Shown: piece after piece, positions 59,101-64,000 of the stretch | Numbering within the stretch: position 1 is the stretch's first letter | Layout: each line of letters starts with the position of its first letter | Assembly: GCA_940671915.1 (NCBI GenBank) | Contig: CALNVZ010003434.1 | Location: 11,363,671-11,427,670, forward strand | From: Paracentrotus lividus | Lineage: Eukaryota > Echinodermata > Echinoidea > Camarodonta > Echinidae | Direction of reading: 5' to 3' | Length of the DNA stretch: 64,000 nt | Program-made: the position numbers and the translations under genes | Notes under the pieces: generated by a model | What the model was told of the DNA's origin: nothing | Database searches by the model: none | What the model saw: the letters and a program-made list of their open reading frames with translations, nothing else

Positions 59101-60784
59101 GACGGGAACCGGGTATACTCGGTTCCCTAATGACCACAGCTTTATCACCAAATACCCCCTAAAATTCACCTTTTGTACTACTTTTGTTGAATTTTTGCTA
59201 TATGCAGTAGTTAATCTACGAAATGAGCGACATGTTCTAGTGAAAAACATGTCATAACTAGTTGATATATTTAATAAATTAGCTTTTTAAATATATATAT
59301 TTCTCAGGCACTCAGGAAGAATTGCGTCAACCAGTGTTTACAAGTGACCATCAGCGATTTTTAGCATTTTCGGTTTTGCTGATCCTCCTTTGTATTACTT
59401 TTATTGTTAGCCCATGACAATTCAATGGGTCAGCGCAAGGTGTGAGCGATTTTCTAACATGGGCACGCACACACAAAAGTCTGGATGTATCTGGAGATAT
59501 AAAGAAGTATCGATCGGTGGCTGTGATTAGCCAGCGCTTCCAGTGGCTTAGCTGAGAAGAAAACTATTCTTTAAATTCATTAAAACTAATCTAAATGACT
59601 AACAACATTCAACCCCCAATTAGTACCTCAAAAGAAGAGGATATACGGCTTAGTTTAAAGTTTGTAGGAAATGAAAAGAAAAGAGTAAAGAGAGAGTGTG
59701 TTCAAGAATCAAGTCGGCAACTAAAGGACTGGAATTCATTTTTGTTTCTTTTGTAACTCAAACACATAGGTTCATCTAAGGCCATGGTATAAGAAAATTC
59801 AATACATTCAATAAAATATCTTTAAATAGGGATAACACTAAAAAAGCAACACTTTGTTTACCTTATTCCAGACTCATTAAGGTGTAAAACATTTCTTTCA
59901 GGCAAAGACAAGAAACTCAGTTTGCAAACCGAAGGAATGCTTTTTTGGTTTACAATATTATTATATTTTCTATGTAGTAATATCGAGTTTGGCATGGGAA
60001 TGTAGAATATTCAATCATGTAGTGATAAGGGGCAAATAAGATATAGTCTCCACGACAGAATAGAAATTTCATCTTCGCGACGGATAAATAGTATAAAATT
60101 TGTGAAAAAAAAACCGTCTTTGAGACGTCTCTAATACTATTTATCCGTCGCGGAGACAAAATTTCTATTCTGTCTCCACGAAGTGAGATAGCACCCTTAG
60201 AGACAAAGAAGAATGCCACATATTTTAAGTACAACATTGTTGTCGAAAGTTCTTTTAAAAAAGTTATGAGGAAGTATTGACTGTCATCTTTATGTACAAG
60301 GGGAAAAAGAGTTGGCAGTGGGGGATATAGACCCTGGCATGTACGGATTACCAGTGCGGCAGAGGGGTTGGGCGGGATGGCACTTAAAGAGTTAGTTTGC
60401 AAAATGTTTGTATGTTGCTCTATCCAGAATGAAAGTGAAGTGCTATTTTTTTATTCTATTTTTTTTTAAGTTGGAACATCTTATTGAGTATAAATGCAGT
60501 AAACCAAGGATCAAGCATTTTCATATTTTGGGGTGGTTAAAGTCTTTCCATGGGTAATACTAATTTCCTCAATGTCACTTGTATATTCCTGTGTAGTTTA
60601 TCCAAGTGATATGCATAATGTGTTGTTTCAGGCTGACTGGAATAATACTGTTCTCTATTCTTAATCCTGTTTTGTCTATATATATCATATTTTATACAGG
60701 TTTGCTGATCATATGCACGTATTCCATCCTGAAGGTGGTGCGGACGTAGGGGGCGCTCTTCATAATCACAATGGAGGAGGCTGA
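17674..60784 (+). CDS. CUX1: CASP isoform of CUX1 (Golgi coiled-coil membrane protein), 18 exons
   Basis: Spliced product of the 11 shared exons plus the 7 CASP exons (54,260-60,784). All junctions are GT-AG and every phase matches, giving 2,094 coding nt and 697 residues; human CASP is about 678. Seen: N-terminus [20 protein letters not shown], long heptad-rich coiled coil, then [41 protein letters not shown] and a single hydrophobic segment with [16 protein letters not shown]. Known for the family: CASP is a type II-like, C-terminally anchored Golgi protein related to giantin that acts in intra-Golgi retrograde traffic, with conserved Tyr and His in the membrane segment; both are present. 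The CASP reading skips all CUT exons (40,309 to 54,260), the same gene order as in vertebrates. No frameshift in any of the 18 exons. Identity is very secure; the exact isoform set is inferred. Confidence 0.96.
22822..23236. mobile_element. PIF/Harbinger-like MITE (415 bp, TTA target duplication)
   Basis: Ends are reverse complements over about 41 bp with one mismatch, starting AGGCGGGCTCACATGATGCG at the left. Both sides are flanked by TTA (22,819-22,821 and 23,237-23,239), the 3-bp TWA duplication of PIF/Harbinger elements. No transposase ORF. Superfamily is inferred from the duplication. Confidence 0.8.
26045..26675. repeat. Tandem repeat, about 58-bp unit
   Basis: Unit GAATTGATGAGCAGAGAAGA CTGGATAGTGTGAACAAGGC ATGATAGAGAGGAT, about seven copies: one at 26,050-26,095, a poly-T interruption, then six between 26,365 and 26,660. 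A 161-codon ORF on the complement is a by-product. Confidence 0.88.
28482..28592 (+). CDS. CUX1: Shared exon 2
   Basis: 37 codons, phase 0 in and out, between ttctgtag and GAG|gtatgc. Contains [20 protein letters not shown] and FKKNTPE, close to the vertebrate exon ([24 protein letters not shown]). Start of the long coiled coil. Lies 10.7 kb downstream of exon 1. Confidence 0.96.
28593..29743 (+). other. CUX1: Intron 2
   Basis: 1.15 kb, AT-rich, gtatgc to gatcag. No feature seen. Confidence 0.9.
29744..29870 (+). CDS. CUX1: Shared exon 3
   Basis: Acceptor gatcag|GAT, donor CCAG|gtatga; enters phase 0, leaves phase 1. Encodes [20 protein letters not shown] and [20 protein letters not shown], nearly superimposable on the vertebrate CASP/CUX1 N-terminal coiled coil. 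Confidence 0.96.
30459..30596 (+). CDS. CUX1: Shared exon 4
   Basis: Acceptor attcacag|AC completes Asp from exon 3; donor CAAG|gtatct, phase 1. Encodes [20 protein letters not shown] and [20 protein letters not shown]. The second block matches vertebrate CUX1 essentially residue for residue. Pure coiled coil. Confidence 0.96.
30597..35786 (+). other. CUX1: Intron 4 (5.2 kb)
   Basis: AT-rich. Holds an (ACATGT)n run at about 31,464-31,489, a G run near 31,130 and a MITE-like element at 34.8-35.5 kb. No coding seen. Confidence 0.88.
34803..35518. mobile_element. MITE-like element with GGCCATGCG ends
   Basis: GGCCATGCGTTTTGAGTTGG GCCC at 34,815 pairs with GGGCCCAACTTTAAACGCAT GGCC at 35,485. 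The interior repeats part of the left end directly (GGCCATGC at 35,227). A GGAGGAGCCGCGCA doublet lies at about 35,040-35,067. No transposase ORF. Confidence 0.65.
35787..35910 (+). CDS. CUX1: Shared exon 5
   Basis: Acceptor ttgcag|AG continues [19 protein letters not shown]; donor GAAAA|gtgagt leaves phase 2. Highly charged coiled coil ([15 protein letters not shown]). Confidence 0.94.
36429..36505 (+). CDS. CUX1: Shared exon 6
   Basis: Acceptor actcag|G completes Lys; encodes [20 protein letters not shown] then TTLQN; donor AATG|gtaggt, phase 1. Too short for ORF callers. Supported by phase fit and coiled-coil character. Confidence 0.92.
37036..37102 (+). CDS. CUX1: Shared exon 7
   Basis: Acceptor gacag|CA completes Ala; encodes [20 protein letters not shown]; donor GCCAA|gtaaga, phase 2. 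The motif TQSELFDLK-KYDE is typical of this family. Confidence 0.93.
37436..37589. mobile_element. Short MITE with CAGTGGCGGATC ends
   Basis: Begins CAGTGGCGGATCAAGG, ends CTGGATCCGCCTCTG. CTTGT directly repeats on both sides (37,431 and 37,590), a likely target duplication. Same end type as the elements at 55,942 and 56,467. Confidence 0.75.
37666..37819 (+). CDS. CUX1: Shared exon 8
   Basis: Acceptor gcatag|G completes Lys; encodes [40 protein letters not shown] and a tail ending SAPNV; donor AATGTT|gtaagc, phase 0. Family motif [14 protein letters not shown] is clear. Confidence 0.95.
38520..38585 (+). CDS. CUX1: Shared exon 9
   Basis: Acceptor ttgaag|GAG, donor AAGGAG|gtaaga, 22 codons, phase 0. 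Encodes [20 protein letters not shown] followed by KE. Too short for ORF callers; phase 0 on both sides fits neighbours. Confidence 0.93.
39128..39256 (+). CDS. CUX1: Shared exon 10
   Basis: Acceptor atgtag|ATC, donor AAAATG|gtgaga, 43 codons, phase 0. Encodes [20 protein letters not shown] and [18 protein letters not shown], matching the vertebrate [18 protein letters not shown] block. Confidence 0.95.
39559..39935 (+). pseudogene. Three decayed tandem copies of the 5' half of shared exon 11
   Basis: Copies near 39,559-39,648, 39,699-39,785 and 39,836-39,935 resemble exon 11 from its acceptor through about codon 33. Shared words: TGAAGGGACA (39,711; 39,849; exon 40,091), CGACTATGA, GAGAGTTGAATGT and TGTGGATCAA (exon: GGTGGATCCATC). 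Spacing is about 140 and 138 bp. The copy nearest the exon is most similar, the farthest least. Each is broken: the GATGAT.TA.CCCTGA start of copies 2 and 3 gives an early stop, and copy 1 has internal stops. No donor follows. They are not expected to be used as exons. Confidence 0.85.
39965..40020. repeat. SINE-tail-like fragment (GCGCATAGGG..GCGCTATAAAA)
   Basis: TTGTAAAGCGCATAGGGACT TCAATTCATTTTTGTGATAT GCGCTATAAAA resembles 3' tails of some short interspersed repeats in aquatic animals. It sits between the third exon-11 copy and the real exon. Family not assignable. Confidence 0.4.
40081..40309 (+). CDS. CUX1: Shared exon 11 (branch exon for CUX/CASP splicing)
   Basis: Acceptor ctaatag|GAA, donor AATG|gtaagt, 229 nt, leaves phase 1. 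Encodes [25 protein letters not shown], an acidic Ser-rich linker, and [20 protein letters not shown] ending TDIN. The conserved block LKGQ.DYEE.K.ELN.LKS.EF identifies it. Its phase-1 donor fits both the CUX acceptor (41,452, G|GA) and the CASP acceptor (54,260, G|GC), both yielding Gly. This is where the two products part. Three decayed copies of its 5' half lie just upstream. Confidence 0.96.
41452..42117 (+). CDS. CUX1: CUX exon 12: linker and CUT repeat 1
   Basis: Acceptor cttgcag|GA, donor AAAG|gtaagt; 666 nt, phase 1 in and out, fully open. First part [20 protein letters not shown], then Pro/His-rich and Ala-rich stretches. CUT1 covers about 41,865-42,090: [60 protein letters not shown]. 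The [20 protein letters not shown] signature is the CUT-domain hallmark. No indel in this exon, unlike the next three. Confidence 0.96.
42118..44310 (+). other. CUX1: CUX intron 12
   Basis: gtaagt to gttcag; about 80 percent tandem repeat. The remaining 44,046-44,310 is AT-rich with nothing recognisable. Confidence 0.9.
42245..44045. repeat. About 155-bp tandem repeat in the CUT1-CUT2 intron, with DR1 words
   Basis: About 12 units of GGCTACAAAATGCTACTCCT TCGCCATTTTTCATCCGATT, TTTGCTTTAT.TGATAGCACTAGGTGA and TTTTGACCTTTGACC. Array start is marked by CGAACGAGTTCGAGCAGGGG and GTCCGTCCGTCCGTCC. Ten units carry the perfect word TGACCTTTGACCT. It fills most of the 2.19-kb intron. Confidence 0.92.
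44311..45082 (+). CDS. CUX1: CUX exon 13: CUT repeat 2 (multiple frameshifts)
   Basis: Acceptor gttcag|GT, donor GATATGT|gtaagt, phase 1. Pieces read in alternating frames: [144 protein letters not shown]. The last three are CUT2 (about 44,805-45,040). About seven indels are needed, near 44,383, 44,415, 44,538, 44,652, 44,795, 44,882 and 44,946. Every segment is conserved Cut-family sequence, so the breaks look like consensus errors. Confidence 0.9.
45349..45902 (+). CDS. CUX1: CUX exon 14: CUT repeat 3 (one frameshift)
   Basis: Acceptor ccaacag|CC completes Ser; donor AAAAG|gtcagt, phase 1. Opens with [19 protein letters not shown], then meets a TAG at about 45,411; losing one A near 45,408 explains it, after which the frame stays open to the donor. 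Pro/Thr-rich linker, then CUT3 at about 45,640-45,870: [60 protein letters not shown]. Ends in the basic run KPKRKG, as upstream of the homeodomain in other CUX proteins. Confidence 0.93.
46385..47150 (+). CDS. CUX1: CUX exon 15: homeodomain and acidic C-terminus (frameshifts, stop uncertain)
   Basis: Acceptor cactacag|CA. Homeodomain at about 46,448-46,625, split over two frames: [20 protein letters not shown] then [20 protein letters not shown] and [17 protein letters not shown] (His) in helix 3 is the Cut-class mark. The tail then reads [20 protein letters not shown] and a Glu/Asp run ([20 protein letters not shown]). At least three or four indels: near 46,440 (a C run), 46,515, 46,693 and probably 47,030. 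Depending on the last, the stop is at 47,063, 47,146 or later. No CUX exon is visible downstream. Confidence 0.92.
47151..47740 (+). other. CUX1: CUX 3' UTR with candidate poly(A) signals
   Basis: AT-rich, no conserved ORF. AATAAA occurs at about 47,430 and 47,732, and again further on (for example the AAAATAAAATAAAATAAAAT run at about 49,648-49,670). The true end of the CUX message cannot be set from sequence alone. Confidence 0.4.
49952..50717. mobile_element. piggyBac-like MITE (766 bp with TTAA duplication)
   Basis: TTAA then CCCTAATCAGACTGGGG at the left; CCCCAGTCTGATTAGGG then TTAA at the right: 17 perfect terminal bases with the TTAA target duplication and CCCT start typical of piggyBac. 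Just inside each end is the same GC palindrome, GGGGGCCATGATGGCCCCC (about 49,997-50,022 and 50,676-50,700). No transposase ORF. A diverged relative lies at 1,973. Confidence 0.88.
50725..50755. repeat. Poly-G run
   Basis: About 20 G directly after the piggyBac-like element (50,731-50,750). Likely unstable in sequencing. Confidence 0.9.
50760..53400 (+). other. CUX1: CASP intron, no gene seen
   Basis: AT-rich, with an (AG)n run at 52,958-52,982. TTAACCCTTTCACTACCATA at 52,498 may be one end of another TTAA element, but no partner is visible. No conserved ORF. Confidence 0.6.
53401..54231. mobile_element. 831-bp non-autonomous DNA element, TTTGTCAT-rich
   Basis: CACTGAAAAGATAACTTTGT CA at the left end pairs perfectly with its reverse complement at the right end (54,210-54,231). 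At least nine TTTGTCAT words lie inside, some alternating with TGACAAA or CATGACGA, giving many small inverted repeats. No transposase ORF. It ends 28 bp before the acceptor of the first CASP exon. Superfamily unknown. Confidence 0.82.
54260..54396 (+). CDS. CUX1: CASP exon 12' (first CASP-specific exon)
   Basis: Acceptor ccctgtttag|GC joins exon 11 phase 1 to make Gly; donor GGAGAG|gtatta, phase 0. Encodes [45 protein letters not shown]: coiled coil. A transposon-like element ends 28 bp before its acceptor, leaving only about 20 bp of native pyrimidine tract. Confidence 0.93.
54397..55066 (+). other. CUX1: CASP intron with repeated pyrimidine-rich stretches
   Basis: Three blocks of C/T-rich sequence (about 54,420-54,540, 54,690-54,790, 54,870-55,020), each preceded by text resembling AGGAGAAGGAGAGGTATTATG or GTGAATGCACCC; GTGTGAATGCACCC at 54,410 and ATGTGAATGCACCC at 54,668 show a duplication. 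Antisense Arg/Lys-rich ORFs are artefacts. Confidence 0.6.
55067..55136 (+). CDS. CUX1: CASP exon 13'
   Basis: Acceptor gtgatag|GGA, donor GCCG|gtgagt, phase 0 in and 1 out. Encodes [20 protein letters not shown] then NIAG. Low-complexity linker; supported by junctions and phase rather than strong conservation. Confidence 0.85.
55762..55865 (+). CDS. CUX1: CASP exon 14'
   Basis: Acceptor cacatcag|TT completes Val; donor GAAGTC|gtaagt, phase 0. Encodes [20 protein letters not shown] and [14 protein letters not shown]. The block [15 protein letters not shown] is a CASP signature, conserved from invertebrates to vertebrates. Confidence 0.95.
55942..56052. mobile_element. Short MITE with CAGTGGCGGATC ends
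   Basis: Starts CAGTGGCGGATCCAGC and ends TTGATCCGCCTCTG, 111 bp. Same termini as the 37,436 and 56,467 elements, different interior. Confidence 0.65.
56467..56617. mobile_element. Short MITE with CAGTGGCAGATTC ends
   Basis: Starts CAGTGGCAGATTCAGG and ends CTTGATCCACCTCTG. Interior resembles the 37,436 element (GGATTTGAAA, GGGGGCAC..., TTTTTCAATTTTAACATGT). Flanks AGTACG and AATACG may be a mutated target duplication. Ends 51 bp before CASP exon 15'. Confidence 0.7.
56669..56788 (+). CDS. CUX1: CASP exon 15'
   Basis: Acceptor tttccag|GAG, donor TCAAGG|gtatgt, 40 codons, phase 0. Encodes [20 protein letters not shown] and [31 protein letters not shown] is strongly conserved in CASP. The 3' 75 nt of this exon recur in tandem downstream (56,843-57,250). 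Confidence 0.96.
56843..57250 (+). pseudogene. Tandem copies of the 3' part of CASP exon 15'
   Basis: Copy 1 (56,843-56,917) repeats the last 75 nt of exon 15', open in the same frame, encoding [25 protein letters not shown] unchanged and followed by a good donor (AGG|gtaggt). Copy 2 (56,972-57,045) is one nt short, so shifted. Copy 3 (from 57,099) loses its end after TTCCTACAAAG. Copy 4 (about 57,196-57,252) is fragmentary. Period is about 128 bp and includes the following intron bases. Each copy is preceded by AGAATAAG, an AG with no pyrimidine tract, so use as an exon is doubtful. Confidence 0.88.
57898..58041 (+). CDS. CUX1: CASP exon 16'
   Basis: Acceptor tttgcag|AAT, donor AATATG|gtaagt, 48 codons, phase 0. 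Encodes [43 protein letters not shown]. This is the most conserved CASP segment ([25 protein letters not shown]), lying just before the membrane anchor. Confidence 0.97.
58887..59032 (+). CDS. CUX1: CASP exon 17': transmembrane anchor
   Basis: Acceptor tttgcag|GGC, donor GCAGAA|gtaagt, phase 2. Encodes [36 protein letters not shown] and [11 protein letters not shown]. The hydrophobic run from about MITLTY to VLYK is the single C-terminal membrane anchor. Conserved Tyr and His, reported to matter for Golgi placement of vertebrate CASP, are present. Confidence 0.96.
59052..59132. repeat. Paired GGGAACCGGGTATACC near-palindromes
   Basis: CGGGAACCGGGTATACCGGG at 59,061 and CGGGAACCGGGTATACTCGG at 59,104, each nearly self-complementary around GTATAC. 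Unusually GC-rich for this intron. Confidence 0.6.
60045..60183. repeat. Hairpin element (GTCTCCACGA..TCGTGGAGAC)
   Basis: GACAGAATAGAAATTT, CGCGACGGATAAATAGTAT at the left are reverse-complemented at ATACTATTTATCCGTCGCGG, AAATTTCTATTCTGTC. About 43-bp arms and a 50-bp loop. Confidence 0.75.
60700..60784 (+). CDS. CUX1: CASP exon 18': C-terminal tail and stop
   Basis: Acceptor tatacag|G completes Lys; encodes [20 protein letters not shown] then HNHNGGG and TGA at 60,782-60,784. KFADH.H.FH is the conserved start of the CASP lumenal tail; the His/Gly-rich end is variable. The short tail past the anchor would face the Golgi lumen. Confidence 0.95.
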
Positions 60785-61612
60785 TATCATTTGTCCAATC
60801 ATCATCTCGATACATTGGACATTGAATTATATACAAAATCCACTTCGATATTAGAAATAATAATCTTGATTTATGTAGCCTTAAAATCGTCTTGAAGCGC
60901 TTAAAAATATATTTGCGCATTATATTCTATAATTTGTGAAATAAATTGACCTTCAAAAATTGTGTTACATTGTAATGCGTTTATACTGTGTCTTGTTTTT
61001 TTGTTTAAATGTAAGACGACGGAGCTTCAATAGATGGAGTCACATCATCATCATCATTCCTTTTGACTCTACCTTTGATACCACTAGGGGAAAATATGTC
61101 AGGCATGTTGAATTGTTGTTCTTTGCAGATACAAATGTACCTGTAGGCCTATGGGCCATTTTCAAAGGGAAATGTGCTTTTCTCATAATTAGTTTTCACT
61201 GTAAGATATTGTTATACAGCATCATGTTATTATTTAAAGGCTACATTTCATGAAAGATGAAACATATAGATAGGACACCCTATTTCACTCCTTGGTGTAA
61301 TTGCTTTATGTTTTTGAAAGATTAACATGATGATCCAAGAGAATTATATATTTTTTTCATTATGTCTTGTTTTCATGTAATCCACCACTCCCTTCCTGTG
61401 AAAACATGAAAAAAGCTGATCTTTTTTTTTAAAGGCAGCATAAGTATATGTGCTTTTATTTGAAATTACTTTTATATTAACTTTATTTGTGTTATTTATG
61501 TGATGAAAATAAGAATTTTTTGCTATCATATTCTGCAATAGTTTTATAGTACAGAAAATACATGTATGTACGCTGTAGATTAAACTGAATACAGTATGTA
61601 AAACCAAATAAA
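60785..61612 (+). other. CUX1: CASP 3' UTR with candidate poly(A) signals
   Basis: AATAAA at 60,940-60,945 (156 nt past the stop) and at 61,607-61,612 mark likely ends. No other gene overlaps. Confidence 0.45.
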
Positions 61613-61961
61613 ACGTGTGTCTCATTTTAATTTTTCTTCAAACGATGTGAAGCATAAAATATTGGATTATTTGACGTTTGTATTAATGTGCATGGATGCT
61701 TTGCTGAGGCTGCTGGAATTTATCTAAAGAATACTCTCTACATGGATTTCAATTTTACACTTTTTTTTCTTTACTATAGAATTAAAGCTTATCTTTATCT
61801 AGTTTCATTATCTTTGAATTTTCTCTTGTTCATTGTGCTGGATTATTACTGCTGTTTTGAGTATGTAATGTGTTTTTTGATGTTCCTACATGTATGTTTT
61901 ATCTGATTTTGTCCGATTAATAGCCATCCTAATCATATTGATTAATATATGAAATACTTTC

Positions 61962-62223
61962 TTAACCCTATCTGGCCCAGAAAGGGGGGGGGGGTGCATA
62001 TAATTGTTATCTCCGCATCAGACCTACATGTAACATTTCTCCAAAACCTTTTCATTTCATTTATAATTTAAACTGAAAAAAAAAATAGATGAAAATCATT
62101 TTGTTTGATGCTACTTACGAAAAAAAAAATGATACGACTGTACAAATAAAGGTCATTGGTAGCGTCCTTGCTGATTTTATCAGGAGGGCAAATTTGCCTT
62201 TTTCTCGGGCTATATAGGGTTAA
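61962..62223. mobile_element. Small TTAA-flanked piggyBac-like MITE (262 bp)
   Basis: TTAACCCTATCTGGCCCAGA at the left; TCTCGGGCTATATAGGGTTA A at the right. Ends pair imperfectly over about 18 bp after TTAA. CCCTA start and TTAA flanks match the 49,952 element; interior differs. Confidence 0.7.
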
Positions 62224-62279
62224 AGAAGCAAGAACTTACATGTGTACCACGTAAAGCATTCATAGGATACTCTAGACTG

Positions 62280-62470
62280 ACCAGTTCCCGTCGGGAAGCA
62301 AGGGGTTGTCTATAGAGCGTTCCCAGCGACGTCATCATTCATCCATGTTGGTGGGCAGAACAATAGAAACATGTCCATCAAACCGTGAAACATAATTGTT
62401 TTTACGGTCTGGTGCACCGGTACCTTATTGTCGTGCCCACCACGTGACGTCACGTGAAATCGCTCTATAG
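62280..62470. repeat. Inverted pair ACGTCA / CTATAGAGCG, short element
   Basis: CTATAGAGCGTTCCCAGCGA CGTCA at 62,311 faces TGACGTCACGTGAAATCGCT CTATAG at 62,444. About 25-bp ends around 110 bp containing GTTTTTACGGTCTGGTGCACC. Confidence 0.6.
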
Positions 62471-62746
62471 TTAAGGATACTCACGAGATAAGATGCATTG
62501 TATCAACAAAATATCTATTATTATTATTTCTATTTTGAAATTCTGAAAACATTTGTTCATGCGCTTTGTAGATTGAAAGATATTAACATAGATTTGTAAA
62601 ATAAATAAAGTTATTGATAAAATATTTTTATTGCGTCTGTCTGTTTAGAGATGTTGCAATTGGATCCTTAGAAAAGTGTGTAGGCTACCCTAAAAGTAAT
62701 ACTAACTGAAATGAGGACAGACAGATTAAAGGAAACCAATACCCAA

Positions 62747-63270
62747 TGAAATAATCATTATTATAGGAAAGAGCACAATGAGAGGAGCAATTAAAAAAAA
62801 AGTTTCATCAAAATCGGTTAACAAATAAGAAGAGTTAGGAAAGTTTGAAAGGTCTTGTTGTATCTTAAAAGTGGCAATATTGCTTCTAAATGGCTGACTT
62901 TATGGACAACTCCCAATTGTTTTGTACACAAATTTTTAGATTTTCTGTATTATCTTTCAAAATATATTTTACCTTCTTCTGAGCTCAACATATGTGGTGT
63001 GAAATATAATTTCCCATGATATATGTTGAGCTAGTAATACACATTTTGAAAGAAAATGGGGGAAAATCTGAAAATTTGTGTACAAAACAAATGGAGGGTT
63101 CATGTCCACAAAATCGGCCATTTTGAAGCAATATTACCAATTTGAGGATACCCCTAGAAAGTACAAGACCTTTCAAACTTCCACTAATCTTTTATTTGTG
63201 AACCGATTTTGATGAAACTATTTTAAATTGCTCCTTTCATTGTGCTCTTCATATAAGAATTTCATTTAAA
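62747..63270. repeat. Large foldback element (about 240-bp arms)
   Basis: Left arm words GAGCACAATGA, GTTTCATCAAAATCGGTT, GTTTGAAAGGTCTTGT, GGCAATATTGCTTC, TTTTGTACACAAATTTT reappear in reverse complement and reverse order in the right arm. Centre at about 63,007 has its own hairpin (GAGCTCAACATATG..CATATGTTGAGCT-like). ORFs here are artefacts. Confidence 0.88.
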
Positions 63271-64000
63271 TGAAATTTGGACAACAATCTGACAACGAAG
63301 TAGAACTCACACTTGTCTTTTATTATTTTTTTTTCTTACCTTGATATAACGATATTCCTGATAAAACAATGGAGTTGATTTCAATTAAATATAGGTAGCA
63401 TAGTACTGCTTTAGTACTGCAGTGCAACATGGGATAAGCATTTACCAAGAATAACTGCAAAATCAGCAATTTTAGATTTCGAGATGTTCAATTTATCTCA
63501 AATCTGGAAGTGCCATGGCATTGGCATATCCAGCAGGGGAGTTTTAAAACCTATGCCACCAGAATTTTATGCATAATCATGCAAAAATGGCCTATCATCA
63601 GACAACTCATAGTAACCAACAACAAACAAAAAAAAAAAAAAAAAGAAAAGAAAGAAAATACCAAATCAGTCTGTATACTTAAAGTGACACAGCCCTTGGA
63701 GTCACAATCTGAGAGAAATTTGGTGGTTATAGTGGCATGAAATTTCTCATTTGATGACAAATCATGCCTTTAATAAGAAGATTCTGTGAACAGAAAGAAA
63801 CCAGGCCCGTCAACCCAATGGGTTATACGGCACGTTATACATATACATAATTACAATACAATGCTTTCATTCAAAATGCATTCAAATGCTTTTATCACCC
63901 ACTGCTTTCATTGATACTGATCAATTTGGTTGTGTAACCATCATCCACTCACGCTTTACAATTTTTCTGCATTGATTCTTGCTTGCTTTCTCAGCTCATT
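63271..64000. other. Intergenic, no gene seen
   Basis: AT-rich with an A-rich run at 63,626-63,660. No conserved ORF or repeat recognised. Confidence 0.5.

Larger units (their letters stand above)
59033..60699 (+). other. CUX1: CASP last intron
   Basis: gtaagt to tatacag. Contains the 59,061 palindromes and the 60,045-60,183 hairpin. Otherwise AT-rich with nothing seen. Confidence 0.85.

Noticed and set aside
1..64000. tRNA, rRNA or known small RNA genes
   Set aside because: None recognised by eye on either strand; a covariance-model search would be needed to exclude small ones.

Overview
The window is eukaryotic, intron-rich and AT-rich. The word TACATGTA, poly-purine/pyrimidine tracts, tandem repeats and MITE-like elements are frequent in it. 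It looks like a marine deuterostome, most likely an echinoderm and possibly a sea urchin. That assignment is inferred from base composition, repeat style and protein similarity; no marker gene fixes the species.

One gene dominates: the bipartite CUX1/CASP locus on the + strand (17,674 to 60,784). I could trace every splice junction. Eleven shared exons (17,674-40,309) encode a coiled-coil N-terminus of about 429 residues. The donor at 40,309 ends in phase 1 and can join two acceptors that both fit. (a) The acceptor at 41,452 opens the CUX path: four exons carrying CUT repeats 1, 2 and 3 and a Cut-class homeodomain (a nuclear DNA-binding factor). (b) The acceptor at 54,260 opens the CASP path: seven exons ending in a C-terminal transmembrane segment (a Golgi membrane protein). 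The CASP reading is open across all 18 exons (697 residues; human CASP is about the same size). The CUX reading is clean through CUT1 but is broken by about a dozen indels in the CUT2, CUT3 and homeodomain exons, which I read mostly as consensus error.

Layout. 1-17.4 kb is intergenic and repeat-dominated: nested inverted repeats, satellite-like arrays, a roughly 512-bp tandem repeat, and a degenerate GGCGCC-rich array of about 26 bp per unit interrupted by a 25-N gap whose two flanks look like the same sequence twice. 17.4-17.7 kb is the presumed promoter and 5' UTR. 17.7-28.5 kb is a large first intron. 28.5-40.3 kb holds the other shared exons. 40.3-47.2 kb is the CUX half, including an intron with a roughly 155-bp tandem repeat carrying about ten perfect nuclear-receptor DR1 words. 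47.2-54.2 kb is CUX 3' UTR and CASP intron with two well-bounded transposon-like elements. 54.2-60.8 kb is the CASP half. 60.8-64 kb is CASP 3' UTR and downstream sequence with more inverted-repeat elements.

The points most worth a second look are decayed tandem copies of two different exons of this gene (upstream of exon 11 and downstream of the CASP exon at 56,669), the DR1 array, the clustered frameshifts confined to the CUX-specific exons, the apparent false duplication at the gap, and several non-autonomous DNA transposons whose ends can be read to the base.
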